DNA of 64,000 nt from Bin5 sp965207495 (GCA_965207495.1 OZ242287.1:5394001-5458000), one strand, 5' to 3'; shown: positions 43,521-51,867, numbered from the stretch's first letter. Notes: generated from the sequence alone by a model not told the origin. Made by a program: numbers and translations.

Positions 43521-44204
43521 TCACTCCTGGTGCGTGGAGTGCTGCCAGGTCGGCTGCGGCTGCCAACGCGGCGGATCGTAAAAGGGTCGCAGAGAAGGGT
43601 CTTTGTCCCACTCGAAGGCGAAACGAATGCGGGTGGGGTGGGCAGCTTGCAGGTCATCCCAAGGGAGATCCTGCGGCGCAAACCAGCCTACGTCCAGCGT
43701 CTCCCGAGTGACGATTGGGGTTCCTTCGACGTGGCGGGCGGCAAAGAGCATGCAGTAGAGATGATGGAGACCGCCGCCGCCGTGATAATTGTTGTCGAAC
43801 ATGCCGAGGAAACCGCTAAGAGCAACGCGGCAGCCGGTCTCTTCCCATACCTCGCGCACCGCGCCCTCCGCCGGTAGTTCGTTTACCTCGCACCACCCGC
43901 CCGGCAGCGCCCAAAGTCCGTTGTCCGTCCGTTGGATCAGGAGGATGCGGCCTGCGTCATCGAAGACGGCAGTATCCACCACTGTATACGGAGAAACGTA
44001 GCGCGTATCATCGAAGAAGTGGCGCTGGATTTGCGCCAGCGGACGCGCGTCCACCAGGGCTGTCAACTCGGCACACAGAGCCAGCATCTCCTCGAAGGTT
44101 TCGGTCTGGTAAGGATTGTCGGCAAATCGCAAGCCGTTGTTGCTCAGCGCACGCAGCTTTCCGGCAACATGCAGGATAGTCTCTTCCGGCGACCCTTCTT
44201 CCAT
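43521..44204 (-). CDS. NUDIX hydrolase with NUDIX_N-type N-terminal domain
   Basis: Predicted ADP-ribose/nucleoside-diphosphate-linked pyrophosphatase. An N-terminal helical domain (LHVAGKLRALSNNGLRFADNPYQTETFEEM) precedes the NUDIX fold, whose box is intact: GGWCEVNELPAEGAVREVWEETG (about residues 100-122), matching GX5EX7REUXEEXG. The C-terminal GWFAPQDLPWDDL is also family-like. Two earlier in-frame ATG codons exist; I chose the one right before the conserved domain with GGAG four bases upstream. Cytoplasmic; the actual substrate is not evident. Confidence 0.88.
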   Translation of the reverse strand: MEEGSPEETILHVAGKLRALSNNGLRFADNPYQTETFEEMLALCAELTALVDARPLAQIQRHFFDDTRYVSPYTVVDTAVFDDAGRILLIQRTDNGLWALPGGWCEVNELPAEGAVREVWEETGCRVALSGFLGMFDNNYHGGGGLHHLYCMLFAARHVEGTPIVTRETLDVGWFAPQDLPWDDLQAAHPTRIRFAFEWDKDPSLRPFYDPPRWQPQPTWQHSTHQE

Positions 44205-44276
44205 AATTCTCCCGTCGTTCGTTCCCATCATCACTCCCACTCGTACAGTCAGATAGGCCACTAATTCAGTCGGCCA

Positions 44277-44813
44277 TCAGCCACTGCTATTCAGTTCCTT
44301 CTCCATGGCCAGAAGACGCACCAGGCGCTTGCCTGAACGGATGCGCTGGGCCTCGCCGGTCAGGGTAAAGCCGAGAGATTGGAAAAACCTGAGCGCGCCG
44401 GGGTTGAACTGCTCGACGCCCAATTTGGCCTCGCGCACACCACCTTCTGCAGCAAGCCACGGCTCCAGCAGGGCCCAGGCACTGGTGCCCACCCGCTGCC
44501 GCTGGAATGGCTCAGCCACCATCAGTATGCCGATATATGCTGTTTCGGGGTCCGGCCAGTGCAGGCGGAAGTCGATCAGGCCCACCATTTGCGCACCGGC
44601 TTCGGGGTTGCCCGGTTCATTCGCGGCGACAATCCCCAGCCCCATACGGCCCGCTTCCCCCTCGATCGCTTGCAGGTCACGCGCCGACTGACCGGCGGGC
44701 GCCTGGGCCAGATGATACATCGCCCAGTAGGCCGGGGACAGTTCGTATACCCGTTGCAGCGCGTCGGCGTGCAACGAGGCGTCCAGGGGAATCAGAGAGA
44801 TGGAAAGCGTCAT
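44277..44813 (-). CDS. GNAT-family acetyltransferase
   Basis: 178-residue N-acetyltransferase of unknown substrate. The acetyl-CoA site reads MVAEPFQRQRVGTSAWALLEPWL (about residues 98-120) and is followed by VEQFNPGALRFFQSLGF, standard for GNATs. The ATG overlaps the stop of the dynamin-like gene upstream as ATGA, so translation is coupled to it; a longer reading runs into that gene and was rejected. The coupling hints that the pair is used together, but no mechanism is known to me. Confidence 0.85.
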   Translation of the reverse strand: MTLSISLIPLDASLHADALQRVYELSPAYWAMYHLAQAPAGQSARDLQAIEGEAGRMGLGIVAANEPGNPEAGAQMVGLIDFRLHWPDPETAYIGILMVAEPFQRQRVGTSAWALLEPWLAAEGGVREAKLGVEQFNPGALRFFQSLGFTLTGEAQRIRSGKRLVRLLAMEKELNSSG

Positions 44814-46618
44814 GACGGCAGGGGCGAGCGGCTCGCGGCAAGCGCCTCCACGCTGCGCCGCAGCCCATTCCATTCGCCCTCGGCGCGCTGCAGATCGGTC
44901 GCGAGCGTCTCCAGCTTTTCCCGCTCAACGCGCACGAAGCGGGTGTAGGGCGCAACTGCCTCGCGGATGCGCTGCACACTGGCTGTCAGCTCCGAATCGA
45001 ACTGCTGGCTGATGGCGGTGTCAAGCCGCCGGCGCAGGTCGCCGATGCGGGCGCGCAGCTGGGCCTTCACCTTTTGCCGCCGGTAGGGAAGCACGTAGAG
45101 GCCGAGAGCGGCGAGGGCGCTGGCGCCGAGGACACCGGTCACATCGAGGAAGGTCGTATTCAGAATTACCACGAGGATCGCGCCGAGGCCGATGGCGCCG
45201 GCTTCGACCGCGGCCGTTTGCAGGATAGCCCGCTGCACGTCCTTGGCAAGCTTCAGCGCCTCGGCCTCGCGATCATAGGAGTCGACCACCTCCTGTGCGC
45301 TGCGGCCAATGCTCTTGAGCAGATTCTGGCGGTTGAAATCGAATTCGCCCCGCACATGGCCGATCATCTGGTCGGTGTGCTGGAGTGAGCGCCGCTCGAT
45401 GAACTCCATCACCGCCTGCCACTGGCGGTGGTCGCGCTCGATCAGCCAGTCGATCAGTTCGTCGACATGCCGCTCGACCGCCCGACTGCTGTCGGCCAGG
45501 ACGCGGCGTTCGAACTCGCCTCGCAGGCGCTCGCTGTTGACCAGTTCGACGATACGCGTGATGCGCAGATTCTCGTCGAAGAAACGGTCGCCGCGCTCCG
45601 CCATTTCGTAGAGGACGTTATCGACGCGGTCGCTCTGGTAGCGGAAGTCGCGCTGCATATCGTTCTGGTAGGCCGCCAGCTGCTGGTCGATGGCGTCCAG
45701 CGCCTGGAAATCGCCCTTGAGCAGGGACTGTCGCTGCCTGATCACTTCCTGGTAGTTGGCGATCAGCGCGGCCGCGATACCGACCGGGTTGGAGAGTTGC
45801 AGCCGCACGCGCTCTCCGGCGTCGAGAAAGTCAAGAATGTACTGCTCCAGTGGGCCGAACTGACTACGTTGCCAGATCGAGGCGTGGGAGGATCTTCTCG
45901 AGTCTTCTGTCTCCTCGTTAATCTCACCTGACTGCTTGGCTTCCAGCGCGAGGCGAGCGCTGACGGCGAAGATAGCCGGCGCTACGCCAAGCAGCTCGTG
46001 GGCGTTCCGGCGCACGAATTCGAGCACTTCTTGTTGCTCCGCTTCGGTGGTCAGCAGCTCGATCTTGTTGACCACGATCACGATCTTTTTGCCCCAGTCG
46101 CGGATCTGCTGGAGGAAGGCGCGCTCCGATTCACTGAAGGGCCGGTCCGCGCTGGTGACGAAGAGGACGAGGTCGCTGCGAGGCACGAAATGCTCGGTCA
46201 ACTCCTGGTGCTGGCGGATGACGGCATTGGTGCCCGGTGTGTCGACCAGATTGACCTCCTGCAGCCAGGGAACGGGCAGACGGCGCACGGCCATGCCCTG
46301 GTCAGCGCCCGGCTGCTCGACGGCATCGCTATGGCGGATCAGAACCAGTTCGCTGGTGGTGGGCACGACGCCTTCGGGCAGATATTCTTGCCCCAGCAGC
46401 GCGTTGATGACCGCGCTCTTACCGGCGTTGAACTCGCCCACCACCACCATCAGGAAAAGCTCCTCCAGTTGGGCCAGTGCATTGCGGATCAGCCCAAGGT
46501 CGGCGTCGGGCGCGTCGAGGCGCGCGAGGGACACCTGCAGGTCGCCCAGCAGTTGACGCTCTTTCTGTAGAATTCGGCCCTGCTCAGCGGTCAGTACCTG
46601 CTGCACGCTCTTTCTCAA
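44810..46618 (-). CDS. Bacterial dynamin-like GTPase
   Basis: Membrane-remodelling type large GTPase of 602 residues. The G domain has GEFNAGKSAVINALLG (G1, about residues 61-76), PTTSELV (G2), VDTPGTNA (G3) and NKIE (G4). A long helical stalk follows and a hydrophobic paddle-like or transmembrane hairpin lies at about 470-525 (GAIGLGAILVVILNTTFLDVTGVLGASALAALGLYV split over two segments). The start is TTG because no in-frame ATG occurs upstream. It is coupled to a GNAT gene. Family roles include membrane fusion, stress protection and, in some cases, phage defence. Confidence 0.85.
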   Translation of the reverse strand: MRKSVQQVLTAEQGRILQKERQLLGDLQVSLARLDAPDADLGLIRNALAQLEELFLMVVVGEFNAGKSAVINALLGQEYLPEGVVPTTSELVLIRHSDAVEQPGADQGMAVRRLPVPWLQEVNLVDTPGTNAVIRQHQELTEHFVPRSDLVLFVTSADRPFSESERAFLQQIRDWGKKIVIVVNKIELLTTEAEQQEVLEFVRRNAHELLGVAPAIFAVSARLALEAKQSGEINEETEDSRRSSHASIWQRSQFGPLEQYILDFLDAGERVRLQLSNPVGIAAALIANYQEVIRQRQSLLKGDFQALDAIDQQLAAYQNDMQRDFRYQSDRVDNVLYEMAERGDRFFDENLRITRIVELVNSERLRGEFERRVLADSSRAVERHVDELIDWLIERDHRQWQAVMEFIERRSLQHTDQMIGHVRGEFDFNRQNLLKSIGRSAQEVVDSYDREAEALKLAKDVQRAILQTAAVEAGAIGLGAILVVILNTTFLDVTGVLGASALAALGLYVLPYRRQKVKAQLRARIGDLRRRLDTAISQQFDSELTASVQRIREAVAPYTRFVRVEREKLETLATDLQRAEGEWNGLRRSVEALAASRSPLPS

Positions 46619-47003
46619 TATATGCTGATATCCATGTCGGACGCGGCACGGGGCATTCTAGCACAGGGGCGCTAGCGTTCATATCACCGGGCAGGTGATG
46701 GGGCGGGCATAATGGAACAGGGCGAAGATGACGGTAGGACAATTATTGGCGGGTTCATGTCCACGTATCTCTACGAGTGTTACATGAGAGACTATGAGAG
46801 CTTAAATGAAAAAGTGGTGCGCAAATTAATCTGAGTCAGTAGTGTCCCCTTCTAGTATTCCAATACGTATATGAGCTCCATGTGGCATCAGCACCGGTGC
46901 AAGGGGCGCGAGGTGGAAGCCAATATCCAAGAGAACTGGAATAGTTTGAGAATCTGGTATAACGTTTCCCTTTGACATGAATTAAAACGAATGAGATTCT
47001 CTC
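46619..47003. other. A/T-richer spacer at the edge of the accessory region
   Basis: No gene is supported. Base composition changes visibly here from G+C-rich to mixed, coinciding with the start of the toxin-antitoxin/defence segment. A 25-codon open frame near 46757 has no ribosome-binding site and is not called. Confidence 0.45.
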
Positions 47004-47032
47004 TTGACAATTCTTTTTACATAGATTAAAAT
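47004..47032 (+). promoter_or_regulatory. Promoter of higB-higA with possible operator repeats
   Basis: Perfect TTGACA, 17 bases, then TAAAAT, ending 35 bases before the higB ATG. The spacer/-10 segment ACATAGATTAAAAT resembles ACATGAATTAAAAC about 44 bases upstream (near 46975), a candidate pair of operators for the HigA helix-turn-helix. Confidence 0.65.
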
Positions 47033-47067
47033 TGGGAACAGTTTATAATCAGGTGTTCTGGGGCTTT

Positions 47068-47361
47068 ATGAAGGTCTTCAATACTCCGCAAATTGAAAAG
47101 GCTTACAAGAAGTATACCGACGCCATCGGCCCGTTGCAGAACTGGTATCAGGAAGTTGAAGAGGCGGACTGGGACACACCGGCCAAGCTAAAGGAACGAT
47201 ACCCGAACGCCAGTATTATTCGTGGAGATCTTGTGGTCTTCAACATCAAAGGCAATCGCTACCGGCTGGTCGCGAGAATCAACTTTCGCAGGCAGTTGGT
47301 ATTCGTAAAGTTCTTTGGCACGCATAAAGAATACGACCGCATCAATGTCGAGGAGGTGTAA
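47068..47361 (+). CDS. higB: HigB-family type II toxin (mRNA interferase)
   Basis: 97-residue RelE-fold toxin of the HigB family. Key segments are DWDTPAKLKERYPNASIIRGDLVVFNIKGNRYRLVARI and the ending VFVKFFGTHKEYDRI, the classic PF09907-type signature with basic and Tyr/Asp residues used in ribosome-dependent mRNA cleavage. The ATG at MKVFNTP was chosen; an in-frame upstream GTG-type start would add 12 residues. The toxin-first order and a 61-base gap to the antitoxin gene fit higBA loci. Confidence 0.9.
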   Translation: MKVFNTPQIEKAYKKYTDAIGPLQNWYQEVEEADWDTPAKLKERYPNASIIRGDLVVFNIKGNRYRLVARINFRRQLVFVKFFGTHKEYDRINVEEV

Positions 47362-47422
47362 TTCAATCCACTTGGAGGACAGTTTCCTTTTGGAAACGAC
47401 TACAGAAGGCGAGGAGACAACG

Positions 47423-48625
47423 ATGAGCAGTGTTATCAAGCCAATTCGTACAGAGGAGGATCATCAGCGTGCATTGGCGCGTATCGATGAGATCTTCGAC
47501 GCTGAAGAGGATACGCCCGAGGGCGACGAGCTTGATGTTCTTGTGGATCTTGTTATGTATTACGAATCCAAAACGGTGGACATGGGCTTCCCCGACCCGG
47601 TTTCTGCCATCAAGTTTCGCATGGATCAGGCCGATTTGACGCAGCGTGACCTAATACCCTACATAGGCAGCCGGGCTAAGGTATCAGAGGTCCTGTCTGG
47701 CAAGCGGGATCTCACAATGTCGATGGCGCGCGCACTGCACCAAAATCTAGGAATACCGGCCGACGTGTTACTGCAGAAACCCGGCGCGGAGTTCGATTCA
47801 TTGTTGGAGGAGATCGACCCGCGCCGCTATCCCTTGAAAGAGATGATGAAGCGCGGCTGGATTCCTCAGTTGTCCGACATGGCCGACCACGCCGAAGAGT
47901 CGATCCGCGACCTGATCGAAAGGGCTGGCGGATTGCAAGTCGCTTCCGCTCCACTCTACCGCAAAAACGGCCACCGGCGTCTCAACGCCAAAGCCGACCC
48001 CTACTCGCTCAGGGCCTGGTGCTGGCGCGTGCTAGGTGTTGCCAACGAGAACCCTCCCCAAGCCGATTATCAGGACGGCACGGTAGACCTCCAGTTTATG
48101 CGGGATATTGCTCGACTGAGCGTCTACGAAGACGGTCCGCGGCGCGCACAAGAATTTCTGGCCGATCACGGGATCGCGCTCGTGGTCGAGCGACATCTGC
48201 CGCGTACCCATCTGGACGGCTCGGCGCTGCGCCTGGGCAATAGACGTCCGGTCGTCGGCCTCACCTTGCGCTACGATCGCATCGATAATTTCTGGTTCAG
48301 CCTGATGCACGAATTGGCGCACGTTGGTCTGCATATGGACAACCACGAGGATGCACCATTCATCGATGACCTGTCGTTGCACGTTACGGACCCACTTGAG
48401 AAAGAGGCTGACGAGCGGGCACAGGACGCGCTGATCCCGCAGGAGATCTGGGAGTCAAGTCCGGTTCGAGACAGAGCCACCGTGATGACGGTCTTTGATC
48501 TCGCCCAGGAAGTGGGAGTCCACCCGGCGATTATCGCCGGACGTGTACGCCACGAGAAGGGGAATTACCGGCTGCTCTCGCAGTTGGTTGGGAGCGGGAA
48601 GGTTAGGAGGCAGTTCGAGAACTGA
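47423..48625 (+). CDS. HigA-type antitoxin fused to ImmA/IrrE-like metallopeptidase
   Basis: 400 residues. The N-terminal ~115 residues are a HigA antitoxin: DAEEDTPEGDELDVLVDLVMYYE, then a helix-turn-helix with FRMDQADLTQRDLIPYIGSRAKVSEVLSGKR. The C-terminal ~200 residues are an IrrE/ImmA peptidase domain with zinc motif MHELAHVGLH (H296-E297-x2-H300) and a downstream EKEADERAQDALIP helix. GAGGAG lies 7 bases before ATG. The fusion suggests that antitoxin turnover or repressor cleavage is built into one protein; this is inference. Confidence 0.88.
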   Translation: MSSVIKPIRTEEDHQRALARIDEIFDAEEDTPEGDELDVLVDLVMYYESKTVDMGFPDPVSAIKFRMDQADLTQRDLIPYIGSRAKVSEVLSGKRDLTMSMARALHQNLGIPADVLLQKPGAEFDSLLEEIDPRRYPLKEMMKRGWIPQLSDMADHAEESIRDLIERAGGLQVASAPLYRKNGHRRLNAKADPYSLRAWCWRVLGVANENPPQADYQDGTVDLQFMRDIARLSVYEDGPRRAQEFLADHGIALVVERHLPRTHLDGSALRLGNRRPVVGLTLRYDRIDNFWFSLMHELAHVGLHMDNHEDAPFIDDLSLHVTDPLEKEADERAQDALIPQEIWESSPVRDRATVMTVFDLAQEVGVHPAIIAGRVRHEKGNYRLLSQLVGSGKVRRQFEN

Positions 48626-48802
48626 TCTGTCCCGTGCTGGTCTGTTACGGGCACTGGAGCAGTCCTCGAGCATGAACACAGAGTGCCTGAATCGATGTAC
48701 AGTTCCGCTCAGAACATCCTGAGAAGAATTTCGACAGCGCGAATGCGATGAGGTTTTGAAATATCTTTCTCCATGCACTTTGCCCGTTGCAACCGCATTT
48801 AG

Positions 48803-48886
48803 AAGGAAACCCGCACGCTAGGGGACCTGTGGGACTCCCTGCTGCCCAACCCCATGGAGCTTGCTGTCAGAAACACGGAAATATAG
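48803..48886 (+). pseudogene. Relic of the hsdS 3' end (type I restriction specificity subunit)
   Basis: The open frame reads KETRTLGDLWDSLLP, then NPMELAVRNTEI and stop. Type I specificity subunits typically end in an ESRTLAxLRDxLLPKLxSGELRV-like tail, so this aligns with loss of two residues. A stop codon directly precedes it in frame, and a neighbouring frame continues the similarity briefly, indicating decay. It ends 13 bases before the AAA ATPase ATG, where an intact hsdS would abut an embedded gene. Confidence 0.6.
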
Positions 48887-48899
48887 AGGTGTGCTGCAA

Positions 48900-50513
48900 A
48901 TGAGAATCAAATCGATTCGCATGAGGAACTTCAAGAGATTTACCGACTTGATGATTCGCGATATTCCAGAGTCTGCGAAGCTGGTTGTCGTAGTGGGGCC
49001 AAACGGTTGTGGGAAATCCTCCCTGTTTGACGCTCTGCTCAATTGGTATCGATATAGTACGCAAAGAAGTAGTAGCGAAGAACTGTACTATCGCAAAAAT
49101 CCTGAAAAGCCATTTCAATGGGACCGAAGCGTGGAAGTGATGCTTCACAAGGAAGTTGAGATAAAGGAAGTTGAGATAAAGGAAGGCTGCATATATGTTC
49201 GAACTGCCCATCGCAACGAGCCGGATTTCTCAATTCAGAATTTTCGCAAACCTGAGAATCCGGTAAATCCGTTCTATGGCCGACGCCTCATTGACGACGA
49301 TAAGAGCGTGGCATCGAACTATCAGAGGCTTGTATATGATACGGCTTCGGAGCTCTACAATGAGGAGAATGATGAGAGATCGGTTCGAGAACTTAGGGAG
49401 GAGTTGATCGGGGAAATTCGCAAGTCAATGAAGAAAGTTTTCGACGATCTCCTGTTGCACAGCATTTCCAATCCTTTTGGTTCAGATACCGATTCGGGTA
49501 CATTTTACTTCGAAAAGGGTGCGACAAAGTCATATCACTACAAGAATCTTTCCGGAGGGGAAAAAGCGGCGTTTGATCTTCTCTTAGACTTGTATCTAAA
49601 GAGGAAGTATTTTGTTGACGCTGTTTACCGCATAGATGAAATTGAGACTCATCTTCATACGAAAGTTCAAGGCGTTCTCCTTCGCGAAATTGCCAATATT
49701 GTACCTAATGATTCACAACTTTGGGTGACAACTCATTCGCTTGGTGTTCTCAGAGCAGCACAAGAAATGGATGCAGACTCCCCAGGTTCAGTTTGTATTC
49801 TAAACTTTGCAGGCATTTCCCTTGATGTGCCAAGTGAACTCAGCCCAACCACTCTTGGTAGAGCATCTTGGGAGAAAATGCTTTCAATAACGCTTGACGA
49901 TCTTTCGGACAGAGTTGCTCCCAAATATGTCGTTGTATGCGAAGGCTCCACAGTGGGGAATCGGCGCCAGGACTTTGACGCGGATATCTATGAACGGGTT
50001 CTAAGAACTCACGAGCCTAGTATTGTATTTGTATCTGGTGGATCGTCCCAGCAAGTTGCGGCTACGGGAAATTCTGTTCGACTTATATTGGAACGTATTC
50101 TTCCTTTCTCGAAGGTTATCTCTCTCGCCGACCGGGACAGCAAAAAGCAAGAAGAAATCGCCGAATATGAGGGGATCGTCCTTCGAGAACGAAACCTTGA
50201 GTCTTACTTGCTCACGGATGAGGTGATCGAAAAGCTATTGAAGCAAGAGAACAAGCTATGTCTCCTTGAGCAAGCGTTGACAGTAAAGTCTGACGCGCTC
50301 GAAGCGAGCACAAAGAGAGGCAACCCTCCTGATGATCTAAAGTCAGCCGCCGGACAGATTTATGTAGGTCTGACAAAATTGCTAGAGTTGGAGCGTCCGG
50401 GAGGTGATAAAGATGCATTCTTGAAGTATACATTGGCCCCGCTCATCACTCAGGACACCGAGACCTACCAGAAACTTAATTCTGAAATTGTCGACAGGGT
50501 TAAGTGTGAATGA
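48900..50513 (+). CDS. AAA ATPase with Toprim/DUF4435-like C-terminal domain (restriction-linked, OLD/PARIS-like)
   Basis: 537 residues. Residues 1-335 form an SMC/OLD-like ATPase: Walker A GPNGCGKSS (about 33-41), signature LSGGEKAAFDLLL (about 217), Walker B-region YRIDEIETHLH (about 243) and H-loop WVTTHS. Residues about 340-480 look like a Toprim/DUF4435 domain: YVVVCEGST, FVSGGSSQQVA, SLADRDSKK and ERNLESYLL. OLD-type nucleases and PARIS (AriA ATPase plus AriB Toprim) share this pairing. GAGGTG precedes the ATG. The gene is visibly A/T-richer than its surroundings and contains an in-frame 15-base duplication (VEIKE twice). Flanking hsdS and hsdR relics suggest it was embedded in a type I system. 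Confidence 0.8.
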   Translation: MRIKSIRMRNFKRFTDLMIRDIPESAKLVVVVGPNGCGKSSLFDALLNWYRYSTQRSSSEELYYRKNPEKPFQWDRSVEVMLHKEVEIKEVEIKEGCIYVRTAHRNEPDFSIQNFRKPENPVNPFYGRRLIDDDKSVASNYQRLVYDTASELYNEENDERSVRELREELIGEIRKSMKKVFDDLLLHSISNPFGSDTDSGTFYFEKGATKSYHYKNLSGGEKAAFDLLLDLYLKRKYFVDAVYRIDEIETHLHTKVQGVLLREIANIVPNDSQLWVTTHSLGVLRAAQEMDADSPGSVCILNFAGISLDVPSELSPTTLGRASWEKMLSITLDDLSDRVAPKYVVVCEGSTVGNRRQDFDADIYERVLRTHEPSIVFVSGGSSQQVAATGNSVRLILERILPFSKVISLADRDSKKQEEIAEYEGIVLRERNLESYLLTDEVIEKLLKQENKLCLLEQALTVKSDALEASTKRGNPPDDLKSAAGQIYVGLTKLLELERPGGDKDAFLKYTLAPLITQDTETYQKLNSEIVDRVKCE

Positions 50514-50668
50514 ACAGGATCACCGAGACTGACGTCGAGTATTCTGCCCTTGCCCGGCTTACTCTCTTGACTGGCAGACCGCGCCTTATGCAGTTCCTAC
50601 GCACTACCCTACTGGCGGGGGTAATGGCAAAACAGGCGAGGGCGCCAAAGCTGGTCTACGCTGAATGA
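50510..50668 (+). pseudogene. Stub resembling the N-terminus of a type I restriction subunit HsdR
   Basis: A 52-codon frame whose ATG overlaps the ATPase stop (ATGA). The first residues, MNRITETDVEYSALARL, resemble the ITExDVExAALxWL opening of many HsdR proteins. After about residue 18 the similarity stops, the composition becomes basic and the frame ends early. I interpret it as the start of a deleted hsdR; alternatively it is a genuine small coupled gene. Confidence 0.5.
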
Positions 50669-50681
50669 AAGTGCACTCTCA

Positions 50682-51806
50682 ATGACACCTGTACGATATC
50701 ACTCTGGACAGTTTCCACCACAAGATCTGGACCTTCAGAGGTTGCTGCCGCTAATCGGCCCGGCCCATGCCGAGGTAGCCAGATACGAGGGGATGCTCAA
50801 AGGGCTACCCAATGCCAATGTGCTACTTTCCCCCCTCGCCTCACAAGAAGCTGTCCTGTCCAGCCGCATAGAAGGTACGCAGACGACCCTGACCGAACTC
50901 CTGACATTCGAGGCGGAAGGAGACCTCTCGGACGAAAGCACGCCGGCAAAAGCCGACATTCGTGAGGTACTGAATTATCGACTTGCCCTCTATGCCGCAA
51001 TCGACAATTTGAAGGAAATCCCCCTGTCACAAAGACTCATCCGGCAAACACATGAGGTTCTGATGCAGGGCGTGCGGGGACATAACAAAGGGCCTGGCAA
51101 ATATCGCCGCCTGCCCGACACCTGTTGGATCGGACCGCCAGGTTCAACGATTGAAACGGCTCGGTATGTCCCATGTCGAGTGGAAGAGTTGAACTCGGCC
51201 ATGGATGCCCTGGAGTCTTACATGCACGCAGGAGCTCCGGATACCCTTGTGCAACTTGCCATCGTCCACGCAGAATTCGAAGCCATCCATCCATTCCTGG
51301 ATGGCAACGGACGGATGGGTCGGTTGATCGTTCCTCTCTTCATGTTTACCAAAGAACTCTTATCTTCCCCAAGCTTCTACATCAGCGAGTATCTCGAGAG
51401 TCATCGTGATGAGTACTACGATCGTTTGCTTGCGGTGTCGCGCGACAGTGACTGGAACGGATGGTGCGCCTTTTTCCTGACCGCGCTGACAGAGCAGGCG
51501 CGTGCATATCAGCAGAAAAGCCAGGATCTGCTAACTCTCTACAGCGAACTCAGAGACCAAGTCGTGGAGGTCATCCCATCCCAGTACAGTGGAAGAGCAC
51601 TTGACTGGATATTCAATAGGCCGATTTTTCGTTCAGTCGACTTTGTAAACGGCGCCGGCATCCCCAAGTCTACTGCCCAGCGGTTGCTTAACCTTTTCAA
51701 AACGCGCGGCTTGTTGAAGGAGTTAAGGCATGGTGGTGGCCGCCGCTCTTCTATATTAGCGTTTCCTGAGTTGCTCAACATCGCAGAAGGACGAAAGGTC
51801 TTTTGA
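50682..51806 (+). CDS. Fic-family protein (predicted AMP-transferase) with inhibitory helix and wHTH tail
   Basis: 374 residues. The catalytic Fic loop is intact: HPFLDGNGRMGRL (H203 onward), the HxFx(D/E)GNGRxxR signature for AMPylation or related transfer. An N-terminal inhibitory motif, SSRIEGTQ (about residues 60-67), matches the (S/T)xxxE(G/N) class that obstructs the ATP site in cis (class II). A C-terminal winged-helix-like segment (about 315-365, INGAGIPKSTAQRLLNLFKTRGLLKEL type) probably binds DNA. No strong ribosome-binding site is visible. It is the last gene of the defence-like stretch; Fic genes are often linked to restriction loci. Confidence 0.9.
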   Translation: MTPVRYHSGQFPPQDLDLQRLLPLIGPAHAEVARYEGMLKGLPNANVLLSPLASQEAVLSSRIEGTQTTLTELLTFEAEGDLSDESTPAKADIREVLNYRLALYAAIDNLKEIPLSQRLIRQTHEVLMQGVRGHNKGPGKYRRLPDTCWIGPPGSTIETARYVPCRVEELNSAMDALESYMHAGAPDTLVQLAIVHAEFEAIHPFLDGNGRMGRLIVPLFMFTKELLSSPSFYISEYLESHRDEYYDRLLAVSRDSDWNGWCAFFLTALTEQARAYQQKSQDLLTLYSELRDQVVEVIPSQYSGRALDWIFNRPIFRSVDFVNGAGIPKSTAQRLLNLFKTRGLLKELRHGGGRRSSILAFPELLNIAEGRKVF

Positions 51807-51831
51807 GTTTCATCTGTTGAACTCAAAAGAC
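51798..51831 (+). terminator. Stem-loop overlapping the fic stop codon
   Basis: GTCTTTTGAGTT pairs perfectly with AACTCAAAAGAC around a 10-base loop; the stem's left arm contains the fic TGA. It lacks a following T-run, so it is an imperfect intrinsic terminator and may instead protect mRNA 3' ends. Confidence 0.5.
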
Positions 51832-51867
51832 GTTGAGATTCAAAAATGGCGTTTTTTGAATCTCAAC
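51832..51867 (+). terminator. Second, longer stem-loop downstream of fic
   Basis: GTTGAGATTCAAAAA pairs perfectly over 15 bases with TTTTTGAATCTCAAC, loop TGGCGT. It abuts the first hairpin without a gap. The A-run/T-run arms near the loop, rather than after the stem, distinguish it from a canonical terminator. It could work in both directions. Confidence 0.5.
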
